A stretch of 64,000 bases of DNA from Streptomyces sp. A2-16. GTDB taxonomy: Bacteria > Actinomycetota > Actinomycetes > Streptomycetales > Streptomycetaceae. Below the pieces are notes generated by a model that worked only from the letters and a program-made list of their open reading frames with translations, searched no databases and was not told the origin of the DNA. This document shows positions 42,634 through 50,830 of the stretch, piece after piece. Location of the stretch: the NCBI RefSeq assembly GCF_018128905.1, contig NZ_CP063808.1:4464001-4528000 (forward strand). Direction: 5' to 3'. The position numbers and the translations under genes are program-made. How positions within the stretch are numbered: position 1 is the first letter of the stretch; each line of letters starts with the position of its first letter.

Positions 42634-44130
42634 TCAGCTGCTCCGGCAACCGTCCAGGGCCCGCAGCGTCTCGGCCGCCGCTTCGCGAACGGAAGCGAAT
42701 GGGGCCGATTCCAGGGCGGCGAGCCGGTCACGCAGCTGCTCCTCGCCTGGGGGAAGCGTGCCCGTCTCCTCCACCCAGTGGGCGATCCCCGCCATGGCGG
42801 CCTGGCGCACCCCCCAATCGTCGTCGTCCAAGTGCCTCACGAAGAGCGGCAGATCGTGCGGGGTGCCGGCGTCCGTCGCGTTGTGCGGGTCCAGGAGCGA
42901 GAGCGCGGCGGCTCGGACCATGGGGGAGGTGGTCCGGTCCACCAGTTCCCGCAGACCCGGCAGGGCTTCCGCCAGGCCTGCCAGGACTCTTTCCGCCACC
43001 CCGACCAGGGTCCTGTTGGCGTCGAGACCGGCCACCAGCGCCCGGGCGACCGCCCCGCGTTCCCACGGCCGGAACCCGGTGCCCGCCATGGCGTCCAGGC
43101 CGCGCACGGCACCTTCGTATACGTTGGGCGCGGCATGGTCCAGCAGGGGCAGCAGCAGCCACACGGCGTCCCATCTCCCCATCTCGCCGTAGGCCATTGC
43201 TGCTGCCCTGAGCGTAGGGGCGGCCGTTGTCCGATCGGTGAGCAGAGCCCGCAGGAGCCTCGTGGCCGCCTTGTTGCCGACGGACCCCAGCGCAGCGGCG
43301 GCCGACGGTCCCGCCCTTTCGTCGTTCAGCCAGCGCGAGGCCGGACCGAGCAGCCGTTCGTCACCGGATCGCCCGAGCAGGAACAGGAATTGTGACACCA
43401 CGTTCGGGTCCCTCTCCGCCTCCAGAGCGGCGAACAGCGCGTCCTGCACTTCTCGGCGGTCCACGCGCTTCAGTCGGAAAACCAAGGCGCAGCGCACCTC
43501 GGGAGAGGGGTCGCCGGTCAGATCTCTCAGCAGTGACGGCAGCAGCCGGTCGACGTGCTGGTCCGGCAGCATCCACAGGGCGCGCACGGGGGCATCTTCC
43601 TCCCCCCACTGGGCCGTCCGGACCACCTCCGCCTCGATGTCCGGGGCTTGCCTGAACTCCCAGACCATGGCGTGCGCCCGGCCCTGGACGCCAGGTACCG
43701 GATCACCCATCAGCCGCACGAGCGCGGGACCGTCACCGGGCACGCCCAGCTCCCGCAACGCATCCAACGCGTTGATGCGCAGGTGATGGTCCGGATCGCC
43801 GAGCAGTCGTCCATAGGCGTGCACGACCTCGCGATCGCGCAGCCCGAGCCGGAGAGACGCCAGCGAGGCTTTCCTGCGCACCCACGGATCGTCGTCGTCC
43901 ATCAGCGCGGACAGGGTCTCCGCCATGGCCGTGGAGACCCCCAGCCTGCCCAGGCCCACCGCCGCCCCTTCCCGCACCTCAGGCGCGGGGTCGGCGGCCG
44001 CCCGGACGAGCACTGCGGCGTGCTCGGCGGCTCCCAGTTTGCCGAGCCCTTTTGCCGCCGCTGCACGTCTCCAGGTGTCGCCCGTTTCCAACTCCCTCAG
44101 GAAGAAGGCGATCTGATGCCCCGCCGTCAT
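42634..44130 (-). CDS. HEAT/PBS-lyase repeat protein
   Basis: 498 residues of tandem two-helix HEAT-like repeats: VREGAAVGLGRLG, VRRKASLASLRLG, LRINALDALRELG, VRCALVFRLKRV, and WGVRQAAMAGIAHW near the end. Such solenoids mediate protein-protein binding; some belong to bilin-lyase-like or regulatory scaffolds. There is no catalytic motif. ATG 44130 is chosen because the 78-residue upstream extension lacks helical pattern. It is on the same strand as, and 322 bp upstream of, the MoxR-VWA operon, so a shared role is possible but unproven. Confidence 0.86.
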   Translation of the reverse strand: MTAGHQIAFFLRELETGDTWRRAAAAKGLGKLGAAEHAAVLVRAAADPAPEVREGAAVGLGRLGVSTAMAETLSALMDDDDPWVRRKASLASLRLGLRDREVVHAYGRLLGDPDHHLRINALDALRELGVPGDGPALVRLMGDPVPGVQGRAHAMVWEFRQAPDIEAEVVRTAQWGEEDAPVRALWMLPDQHVDRLLPSLLRDLTGDPSPEVRCALVFRLKRVDRREVQDALFAALEAERDPNVVSQFLFLLGRSGDERLLGPASRWLNDERAGPSAAAALGSVGNKAATRLLRALLTDRTTAAPTLRAAAMAYGEMGRWDAVWLLLPLLDHAAPNVYEGAVRGLDAMAGTGFRPWERGAVARALVAGLDANRTLVGVAERVLAGLAEALPGLRELVDRTTSPMVRAAALSLLDPHNATDAGTPHDLPLFVRHLDDDDWGVRQAAMAGIAHWVEETGTLPPGEEQLRDRLAALESAPFASVREAAAETLRALDGCRSS

Positions 44131-44460
44131 GTGCACCCCGGGAAGTAGGACTGCCGAGTCGACGGGAGGTTGCGCTGACGGACGCCGGGGCCACGCGCCT
44201 GACATCGCCCTGCTCGAGAGTTTGAGCCCAACTGCGGGACCGGGAGGCGGCGATGGGCAGAGTGAATGCTCCGGAGGAACTGCTGTTTTCCTCGCTTTCC
44301 AGGGTCGTGGGTGCCTCAACACTGAATCGGAGACCGTGCCACGAGAAATGCACCGGAGCCCCACGCAAGTGACTCGGCCACTTATGGCCGTCGCCTCAGC
44401 GCAGGGATCCGGTGCTGTCAGGCCTGACCGAACGGAAAGGCCATCAGGAAGAGGCAGAGG
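44131..44460. other. intergenic region between HEAT and aldo/keto reductase genes
   Basis: 330 bp on which I see no gene. GTCAGGCCTGAC at 44417-44428 is a perfect 12-bp palindrome ~33 bp past the aldo/keto reductase stop and might be part of a terminator. Confidence 0.4.
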
Positions 44461-45393
44461 TTAGGGCACTGTGTATCCGGCGGCGCGGAACAGTTCGTAC
44501 CACTCGGATCGGGTGAGCGGGATGTCGGAACCGAGTGCGGCGGCCGTGACGCGTTCTGGCGTGGTCGTGCCGAGCACGACCTGCATCTGCGCGGGATGAC
44601 GGGTGATCCAGGCAACCGCGATCGCCTCGGCAGGCACGCCGTATTTGTCGCTCAGCCGGTCGATCACTGCGTTCAGCTCGGGGAAGCGTTCGGAACCGAG
44701 GAACGGGCCGTCGAAGAATCCGGCCTGGAAAGGCGACCACGCCTGAATGGTGATGTCGTGCAGGCGGCAGTAGTCGACGATTCCGTCGTCACGTACGACC
44801 GACTGATCCAGGCCCTGCATGTTCGCGGCGACGCCCTGCGCGATCATCGGGGCGTGAGTGATCGACAGCTGCAGCTGGTTCGCCACGATCGGCTGAGTCA
44901 CGTACTTGCGCAGCAGGTCGAGCTGTCGGGGGGTCTGGTTGGAGACACCGAAGGCACGTACCTTGCCTGCCGCCGACAGCTCGTCGAAGGCGCGGGCCAC
45001 CTCCTCCGGCTCGACGAGGGCGTCGGGCCGGTGCAGCAGCAGGATGTCGAGATAGTCCGTGCCCAGAGCCTTGAGCGAACCGTTCACGGACTCGACGATG
45101 TGGTCGTGAGAGAAGTCGAAGTACGGCCCGTCCTTGACGATGCCGGCCTTCGACTGAATGACGAACTGCTCACGCTCCGACGAGCTGAGTTTCATGGCTT
45201 CAGCGAACCGACGCTCGCAACCGTGGTCGTCCGTGCCGTAGACGTCGGCGTGGTCGAGGAACGTGATGCCGGTGTCACGTGCGGTGTTCACGAGCGTGCG
45301 CACCGCCTCGTCGGACATGTCCTGGATGCGCATCAGTCCAAGGACGACGTTGGGTACCACCATGTCGGTGCCGGGCAGGGTGAAGGTCTTCAT
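44461..45393 (-). CDS. aldo/keto reductase
   Basis: 310 residues. The catalytic tetrad is complete: Asp47, Tyr52 (FLDHADVYG), Lys82 (VIQSKAG) and His121 (ILLLHRPD). GVSNQTPRQLDLL and VLGTTTPERV are the usual NADPH-site strands. It reduces an unknown carbonyl with NADPH, and is similar to E. coli YdhF-like oxidoreductases. Just upstream on the same strand lies the 5' fragment of a second aldo/keto reductase and a LysR fragment, suggesting the locus was once larger. Confidence 0.92.
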   Translation of the reverse strand: MKTFTLPGTDMVVPNVVLGLMRIQDMSDEAVRTLVNTARDTGITFLDHADVYGTDDHGCERRFAEAMKLSSSEREQFVIQSKAGIVKDGPYFDFSHDHIVESVNGSLKALGTDYLDILLLHRPDALVEPEEVARAFDELSAAGKVRAFGVSNQTPRQLDLLRKYVTQPIVANQLQLSITHAPMIAQGVAANMQGLDQSVVRDDGIVDYCRLHDITIQAWSPFQAGFFDGPFLGSERFPELNAVIDRLSDKYGVPAEAIAVAWITRHPAQMQVVLGTTTPERVTAAALGSDIPLTRSEWYELFRAAGYTVP

Positions 45394-45446
45394 GTGACTC
45401 TTTCGCTGTGACTTGAACGTTTCAGACGGGAGGAGGTGCGAACTGG

Positions 45447-45647
45447 TCAGCTATGAGCGTGAGGTCCCGGGGAACGGAAGGGCGACGGGCGCGGCAGGTG
45501 GGCCGGGAAGCGCTTGGTGCAGTGCTCGAGTTCCCCCCAGCTGGAGCGGAAACGGGCGAGATGGTCCTGCACCGACACGAGCCGACCGCTGAGCAATTCG
45601 CGGGCCACGTAGATGTGTGCGATGCCGGCGCCTGAGATTTGGGCCAT
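45447..45647 (-). pseudogene. LysR-type regulator C-terminal remnant
   Basis: A 66-residue frame reads ISGAGIAHIYVARELLSGRL, then VSVQDHLARF, close to the penultimate strand-helix of LysR effector domains (GxGIAxxPxYxxxxxLxxGxLVxVL). The remaining ~250 residues, including the helix-turn-helix, are missing. Confidence 0.4.
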
Positions 45648-45654
45648 GATGACG

Positions 45655-45802
45655 CCACCCTGCGTCGAGCAACTCCCGTATTGCACCAACCGGAACGGCG
45701 GGCCGGACGATGGAACTGGCAGGGGCTGATCGCCTCGACACCGAGCCGGTGGCCGGGGCTGATCGCGGAGACGGTCCGGTTGCCGAGGATGCGATGCTGC
45801 AT
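45655..45802 (-). pseudogene. aldo/keto reductase 5' remnant
   Basis: ATG 45802 starts MQHRILGNRTVSAIS, the typical N-terminus of an aldo/keto reductase (normally followed by GLGxMxLS). Homology ends after ~15 residues, so it is a short remnant, abutting the LysR fragment. Confidence 0.4.
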
Positions 45803-45886
45803 GAGTTTCCTCCTCCCGGACGCCTTGGCGAGTGCGCGGTGCAGTGCGACGTCGCGTGCTCACTCTAGAAATGGACGATCCAGAAA

Positions 45887-45917
45887 TCCAACAACTGTTG
45901 GTTCTGATATTGAGAAC
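45887..45917. promoter_or_regulatory. AT-rich twin palindrome upstream of decayed genes
   Basis: CCAACAACTGTTGG (45887-45900) is an inverted repeat with six-base arms, followed at once by GTTCT-N7-AGAAC (45901-45917). The base composition is far more AT-rich than its surroundings. It lies ~85 bp upstream of the aldo/keto reductase remnant and may be its former operator. Confidence 0.45.
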
Positions 45918-46359
45918 TATGGGATGTGAATGCATCTGCGCCGGGCGGCGTGCGTGTCTGCGATCTCCGGGTGCGCGCCTCCCGTAACAGCCGCCTCCTG
46001 CACACTGCTCCCCATCCCGGGGGCGAGGCTTGCGGACGACGCCAGGTTCGCTACCGTCCTCACCCGACAGTGAGGCTTGTCCCACCTGGTCGCTGATCCT
46101 GCCTCGCGCCGCTCGGATCGGGTGGCAGGGGCACCGACAACAACGGGAGCCCTATCGTCCTAGCCAGGTCAGGAACCGAGTGCGCTTCTCGCCGCACTGA
46201 CCATGGCTGGAGGAGTGGGCGTTGTCTGGGGTGAAGGTGGAGCCATAGGGCTCGGAGCTGAGGGCGCAAGCGCTGACAGCAGGTGGCGGCCGGCTATCGG
46301 CGAAGGCATGGCGTGATCTTCCTGGCATGTTCGCGACGGGTTTTTGCCGCCTCTCCGAG
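45918..46359. other. gene-free stretch
   Basis: About 440 bp with no frame showing convincing coding bias or similarity. It separates the LysR/AKR debris from an IS remnant. Confidence 0.5.
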
Positions 46360-46750
46360 GTTCCCCCAGAACCTACCTCTGGTGCAGGGAAGTCGGGCTG
46401 TTTCCTCCCCAGCACTTGAGGCACCACACCGCGATGTCGGGCTCACGCCGGCCGCGTCGGAGCGCCGGCTGCCCAGCCCTGTTCACCCCCGCCCACCTGC
46501 TGGTGGACCACCTATGCCCAGCTCGCGGCAGGGTTCGGCGTCGACACCGCGACGGCTTGCCGCTACGTCACCAGGGCCCGTCAGCAGCTTGGGGCCGCGC
46601 CCTTGGAAGAAGGGGTGTTCCGCCGTGTGGCGGGGCACGATCGCTCTGCCCACGCTCGCGGCGAGAGCATCATCGGGGCTGGCACCCCGTCCTGCCGGCA
46701 CGCCGGCTATCGGGCCGCCCCGGCGCGAGACACGTCCACGAACTGACCCA
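46360..46750 (+). mobile_element. IS5-type transposase N-terminal remnant
   Basis: On the plus strand one frame reads TYAQLAAGFGVDTATACRYV followed by TRARQQLGA, the helix-turn-helix of IS5-group transposases of actinomycetes; an earlier frame supplies LFTPAHLLVDH-like sequence that normally precedes it. The frames do not join and the DDE domain is absent. Short CACGT direct repeats at ~46766-46795 follow it. Confidence 0.6.
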
Positions 46751-46787
46751 GCCCGACATAATTCACGTCACGTCACGTCGCCTCACG

Positions 46788-47297
46788 TCACGGGGACGGG
46801 GAGTTCAGGTGCTTCGGGTGGCCGTCGAGCACGGACAGACTGGCAACGACCTCGTCACCGGAAAGAGCTGCCGTCGGCTGGAAGCCCAGGGATGCATAGA
46901 GCTTCGCGGCCACGGTGTTGTCCGGGTGATAGGAGAGACGAAGTTCTCGGCAGTCCTCACGTTGGGCCAGCCACTCCATGAGGGTTCGTACCGCCGCTCG
47001 CCCGACCCCGTTGCCTTGCTCGGGGCCATCGATCACCATGCCCCCGAGCCAGTGTGAGCCGTCGTCGTCACGACCCCACATGATGTGACCCACCACCGTG
47101 TCATCGGCGCAGACCGCCATCGAGTGCCAGATGCCTTCCCGCGACGACAGAAGCAGGTAGCGCGCCGCCAACGCGGGCACGTAGCGGCGCTGCTCGTCCA
47201 GCGGAGCGATGTCCGCGACGGCACGCCAGTTCGCGTCATCTACTTCATGCAGGACAACACGTCGGCCCGCTCTGTCGGAAAGCCCAAGGGTGATCAC
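46788..47297 (-). CDS. GNAT-family N-acetyltransferase
   Basis: 169 residues. GNAT blocks: LHEVDDANWRAVADIAPLDE; VVGHIMWGRDDDGSHWLGGM; GPEQGNGVGRAAVRTLMEWL with the acetyl-CoA loop EQGNGVG; and NTVAAKLYASLGFQPT at the C-terminus. It resembles spermidine/aminoglycoside-type acetyltransferases, but the substrate is unknown. It is monocistronic as far as can be seen. Confidence 0.85.
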   Translation of the reverse strand: MITLGLSDRAGRRVVLHEVDDANWRAVADIAPLDEQRRYVPALAARYLLLSSREGIWHSMAVCADDTVVGHIMWGRDDDGSHWLGGMVIDGPEQGNGVGRAAVRTLMEWLAQREDCRELRLSYHPDNTVAAKLYASLGFQPTAALSGDEVVASLSVLDGHPKHLNSPSP

Positions 47298-47307
47298 GGG
47301 GAACAGG

Positions 47308-47595
47308 CTACGAACTGACCGGTTGATCCGCGAACGATTTGAACTTCGTGAGCCCCGCCACCGCAGCCCGTGCCAACGCGGCTGCGGGCAAGGCTTGTCG
47401 GGAGAGGTTCACGTCCTCGGCCCGGTCGCCGTGCTCGTGCGGCTGGCGAACGGCTACCGCGAGGACATGGATGTGCTCGTCGACGGACTTCAGCCAGAGG
47501 AGACGCAGGACGTCGTACCGTTGTGTGTTTGGCGCCACGACCTTCAGGCCGTGGAGTCCCCACGTGACTGCTTGCGTGAGAAGCCGTTGCCGCAC
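47308..47595 (-). CDS. small hypothetical protein (uncertain)
   Basis: 95 residues from a GTG at 47595, with fairly high GC at third positions but no ribosome site. I recognise no family; there are no membrane segments. The plus strand here also has an open frame of poor quality. It lies between two acetyltransferase genes in a 435-bp gap and could be debris. Confidence 0.3.
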   Translation of the reverse strand: MRQRLLTQAVTWGLHGLKVVAPNTQRYDVLRLLWLKSVDEHIHVLAVAVRQPHEHGDRAEDVNLSRQALPAAALARAAVAGLTKFKSFADQPVSS

Positions 47596-47732
47596 CGATC
47601 ACGGAGTCTGTCGAGTGGACGGGAGTCTCGCTAGGACGATCGCGGGCACTGCCCGGCATGAGAGCAGGGCCTGGCAGTACAGGGAAAAATCCAGGGGAGC
47701 GGACGGCCCGCGCGCTGCTACGGTCGGGCGCC

Positions 47733-48236
47733 ATGAGCTGGCTCCCCGATGATTTCGTCCATCCCGACCTGGTACCGCTGCCTGGCAGTGGTCATCACCT
47801 GCGGCCGATCCGGGAGTCGGACACCCCGCTCGACTATCCGGCTGTGATGGGTTCGCGCGAGCGGCTGTGGACCGTCTTCGGCCCAGCCTGGGGCTGGCCC
47901 GCGGCCACGATGACCTACGAGGCCGACCAGGCTGATCTATTGCGGCACGAGAAGGAGATCGCCGCGCACCAGTCCTTCAACTACGCGCTGTTCGACGCGG
48001 CGGAGACAGCCCTGCTCGGCTGCGTCTACATCGACCCACCGGAGAGGGTCGGCGCGGACGGCGAGATCTCCTGGTGGGTGGTGGACGAACTGGTGGGCAG
48101 CGAGGTCGAGCAGGCCCTCGATGAGCTGGTGCCGCGGTGGATCGCCGCCGACTGGCCGTTCGAGAAGCCGCGCTTCCTCGGCCGCGAGATCTCCTGGTCG
48201 GAGTGGCTTGCTCTGCCGGAGCACGGCGACGCGTAA
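47733..48236 (+). CDS. GNAT-like uncharacterised protein
   Basis: 167 residues. It has an N-terminal HLRPIRESDTPLDYPAVMGS and later LLGCVYIDPPERVGADGEIS followed by WWVVDELVGSEVEQALDELV, an order of strands seen in divergent GNAT acetyltransferases, but the acetyl-CoA loop (Q/RxxGxG/A) is replaced by DELVGSEVE. It may have lost or changed acetyltransferase activity. ATG 47733 fits the start of the conserved region. Confidence 0.7.
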   Translation: MSWLPDDFVHPDLVPLPGSGHHLRPIRESDTPLDYPAVMGSRERLWTVFGPAWGWPAATMTYEADQADLLRHEKEIAAHQSFNYALFDAAETALLGCVYIDPPERVGADGEISWWVVDELVGSEVEQALDELVPRWIAADWPFEKPRFLGREISWSEWLALPEHGDA

Positions 48237-48417
48237 GTAGCTCTTGTCGTAATGCTCTGGGGACTTGGTGCTCGAACGGCCGTCTCGACTGGGTGGTCGT
48301 CACCTGGATAGTGCTCGAGGGGTCCTCAGCATGGCTCACCGGGTCGGCACGATCGTGTGCGGGTGGCGAGGTCGATGACCAGCAGCAGCGACGCGGGCGC
48401 GGGGGCGCTGATCTGGA

Positions 48418-48573
48418 TCAGCGTGCGCATGCCATGCGATTCTGGCACTGGTCGAAGAAGGTGTAGGTGCACCGGCCATGGCCGAGGTCGTCGTACTGCC
48501 AGCGTTCGCCGCAAGCGGCGGCGCCGGAGGCGATCGCGTCGCGGTCGACGAACACTTCGATGGTGCCTGTCAC
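48418..48573 (-). CDS. 51-residue Cys-containing small protein
   Basis: From GTG 48573 to a TGA at 48418-48420, almost every codon ends in G or C, a coding bias as strong as that of neighbouring genes. GGGG lies about 9 bases upstream of the start. The protein contains VTGTIEVFVDRDAIASGAAA, RWQYDDLGHGRCTYTFFDQC and NRMACAR, with four Cys. I know no family; it may be a genuine small protein or the surviving 5' part of a longer gene. It occupies the otherwise empty stretch 48237-48691. Confidence 0.5.
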   Translation of the reverse strand: MTGTIEVFVDRDAIASGAAACGERWQYDDLGHGRCTYTFFDQCQNRMACAR

Positions 48574-48691
48574 ACAGCCCCACATTCAGCCGGAACGTCG
48601 GCTCTTCCCCGAGGAACCGGCACCGGAGCACATTTCTCTGTGTGGCGGCCGGCCCTGCCCGTGTGCCGCTCCCGGGCCTGCCGGACGAGCA

Positions 48692-49627
48692 TCAGTGGAC
48701 GGGACCGTCGTCGAGGCGGGCCGCCTCAGCGGCCTCCCCATCAGCGGCGTCCCTCTCAGCGGCCTCCCGCTCGGCAGTCTCCCTCTCAGCGGTCTCCCGT
48801 TCAGTGGCAGACAGGGAACCGAGCAGAGCGAGTGCGGTGGCGGAAGGAGTGCCGGGCTCGGCGTGGTGCACGACGAGGAGCAGTCCGTCGGATCCTGTGA
48901 CAGCCAGCTTCTCGCGGCGCAGATGCAGCTCACCGACCTGCGGATGCCGCAATCGGGTAGTGGCTCCTTCCCAGCGGCGGACATCGTGACGGGCCCACAG
49001 ACGACGAAAACGCTCGCTCTTCAGGCTCAGCTCGCCGACGAGCTGAGCCAGGCGGGGGTCCTCCGTGTCGGCACCGGCTGCGGCGCGCAGCTGCGCGACC
49101 ACACCGGCCGTGCCCTGCTCCCAGTCCATGTGCAGCTGTCGCGCGAGGGGATCGGTGAACAGTGCCCGTAGGCGGTTGACGCCCGGTGCCATGTGCGGCG
49201 ACAGGGCGATGGCCAGGCGGTTGGCGGCGAGCACGTCCATGCACCGGTTCTGGACGAACGCGGGCACGGCGAACGTGTCCAGCAGCATCGCGATCCCGTC
49301 CGGGACGCGCTCGGTGCGGGGGAGAGGCTGCCTGCGGCGGGACTTGGGCCGGGCGAGCTCGACGAGATGAGCGGCGCTGTCGGCGTCGAGTCGCAGCACC
49401 TCCGCAAGTGCGTCGAGCACCTGAATCGACGGGTTGTGGTCCCGACCGCGCTCCAGACGCAGGTAGTAGTCGGCGCTGATGCCCGCGAGCATCGCGACCT
49501 CTTCACGGCGCAGCCCTGGTACCCGTCGGAGTCCTGCGGCTGGAAGTCCCACTTCCTCGGGCCGGACGAGTTCACGACGGGCCCGCAGGAACGCGCCGAG
49601 GGCATTGCGGCCGTCTGCTGTGTCCAT
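48692..49627 (-). CDS. XRE-family regulator with MmyB-like ligand domain
   Basis: 311 residues. N-terminal helix-turn-helix: LGAFLRARRELVRPEEVG, then LRREEVAMLAGISADYYLRL (the REEVAxLAGxSxxYYxRLE motif is diagnostic). C-terminal MmyB-like PAS domain: CMDVLAANRLAIALSPHMAP; ALFTDPLARQLHMDWEQGTA; FRRLWARHDVRR; EKLAVTGSDGLLLVVHHAEP. It probably binds a fatty-acid-like ligand, as proposed for MmyB. The C-terminus carries an unusual acidic/Arg repeat (ERETAEREAAERDAAD). It is divergent from an SDR gene, the common arrangement for this family in Streptomyces, where the SDR is the usual target. Confidence 0.92.
   Translation of the reverse strand: MDTADGRNALGAFLRARRELVRPEEVGLPAAGLRRVPGLRREEVAMLAGISADYYLRLERGRDHNPSIQVLDALAEVLRLDADSAAHLVELARPKSRRRQPLPRTERVPDGIAMLLDTFAVPAFVQNRCMDVLAANRLAIALSPHMAPGVNRLRALFTDPLARQLHMDWEQGTAGVVAQLRAAAGADTEDPRLAQLVGELSLKSERFRRLWARHDVRRWEGATTRLRHPQVGELHLRREKLAVTGSDGLLLVVHHAEPGTPSATALALLGSLSATERETAERETAEREAAERDAADGEAAEAARLDDGPVH
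48725..48810. repeat. degenerate ~21-bp repeat in the 3' end of the MmyB gene
   Basis: Variants of CTCAGCGGCCTCCCG recur about five times and encode the ERETAE/EREAAE repeat tail of the regulator. Length variation here would not shift the frame. Confidence 0.75.
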
Positions 49628-49665
49628 GCTCCGACGGTAACGCGCTGCTCCTTTCCCTGAGGGGG

Positions 49666-49700
49666 CCCTGTCACTACCTGGAACAGGGAGGCACTGCCTG
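49666..49700. promoter_or_regulatory. repeat motifs in the MmyB/SDR divergent promoter
   Basis: TCACTACCTG (49671-49680) and GCACTGCCTG (49691-49700) are direct repeats 20 bp apart, two helical turns. CCCTGT (49666-49671) and ACAGGG (49683-49688) form an inverted repeat overlapping them. They lie within the 157-bp spacer between the regulator and the SDR, where such regulators bind. Confidence 0.55.
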
Positions 49701-49784
49701 ACCGCACGGTCTCGGCGCAGGATCGGGAACGAGTCGCCGGGAACACCGCGGCGCACACCGTTCCCCCTCAGCAAGGAGCACGCC

Positions 49785-50624
49785 ATGACACGGCGCACCT
49801 GGTTCATCACCGGCGTCAACAGCGGTTTCGGCCGGCACATGACCGAGCAGCTGCTGGAGCGAGGTGACAAGGTGGCCGGTACGATCCGTCGGCCCGGGTC
49901 TGTCGACGATCTCGTCGCCAAGTACGGCGACAGGTTCTGGGTGGCCTCCCTCGACGTCACTGACACTCCCACCGTCAAGGAGGTCGTCGGCCGGGCCTTC
50001 GCCGACCTGGGACGGATCGACGTAGTGGTCAACAACGCGGGCTACGGCCTGTTCGGCGCTGCCGAGGAGGTCACCGACGAGCAGATCCTCCGTGTCCTCA
50101 ACACCAATCTGGTCGGTTCGATCCAGGTCACCCGGGCCGCACTGCCGCATCTGCGGGGGCAGGGCGGAGGACGCATCATTCAGATGTCCACCTACGGCGG
50201 TCAGGCCACGAATCCCGGCGCCTGCATGTATCACGCCGGCAAGTGGGGCATCGAGGGCTTCATGGAGTCCACCGCCAAGGACGTCGCCCCGTTCGGTATC
50301 GGCGTCACCATCGTCGAGCCCGGCGGCGCGCGCACCGAGTTCCGCTACGGAAGCCTCCAGATGGCAACCCCGCTGTCCGAGTACGACGACACCCCGGCCG
50401 CCATGACCCGCGCAGCCCGGGACCGCAGCCGGCCTTCTCTCGGTGACCCGGCTTTGATGGCCGCCCGCATCATCGACAGCGTGGAGCAGACGCCCGCCCC
50501 GCTGCGACTGGTCCTGGGCAGCGACTCCTACCGGTTCCTCCGAGCAGCCCTGTCCGAGCGGCTGGCCGAGATCGAGGCCCAGCGCGATACGGCAGGTCTG
50601 ACGGACATCACCGACGGCGCCTGA
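49785..50624 (+). CDS. short-chain dehydrogenase/reductase
   Basis: 279 residues. Cofactor motif FITGVNSGFGRHMTEQLLER (TGxxxGxG type), NNAG at VVVNNAGYGLFGA, catalytic Ser in IIQMSTYGG and Tyr-x3-Lys in YHAGKWG. AGGAG lies a few bases before ATG 49785. IRRPGSVDDL after the second strand has Arg residues favouring NADP(H). It is an oxidoreductase of unknown substrate, probably controlled by the divergent MmyB-type regulator. Confidence 0.92.
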   Translation: MTRRTWFITGVNSGFGRHMTEQLLERGDKVAGTIRRPGSVDDLVAKYGDRFWVASLDVTDTPTVKEVVGRAFADLGRIDVVVNNAGYGLFGAAEEVTDEQILRVLNTNLVGSIQVTRAALPHLRGQGGGRIIQMSTYGGQATNPGACMYHAGKWGIEGFMESTAKDVAPFGIGVTIVEPGGARTEFRYGSLQMATPLSEYDDTPAAMTRAARDRSRPSLGDPALMAARIIDSVEQTPAPLRLVLGSDSYRFLRAALSERLAEIEAQRDTAGLTDITDGA

Positions 50625-50776
50625 GCGTGGGGTGGCTGAGCTGCCCGCCTCCGCGACGGCAGGCCCTGCTCGACCACACATACACGTCGCGCGGCCTTGA
50701 GGTCGCCGTGCGATGGGGCTCGTCCTTCGGGGCCGCTCTCCCTCACTGGCACTGGAGTGCGCTGGGCGCCCCATGT

Positions 50777-50822
50777 GGCGGGCTCCGCCCCGCGTGATCT
50801 CTCCCGCGGGGCGGAGCCCGCC
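50777..50822. terminator. 18-bp perfect-stem bidirectional terminator
   Basis: GGCGGGCTCCGCCCCGCG (50777-50794) pairs without mismatch with the complement at 50805-50822 over a 10-base loop. It lies between the convergent SDR (stop 50624) and GH27 gene (stop 50831), only nine bases from the latter. Confidence 0.92.
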
Positions 50823-50830
50823 TGTTCGGT

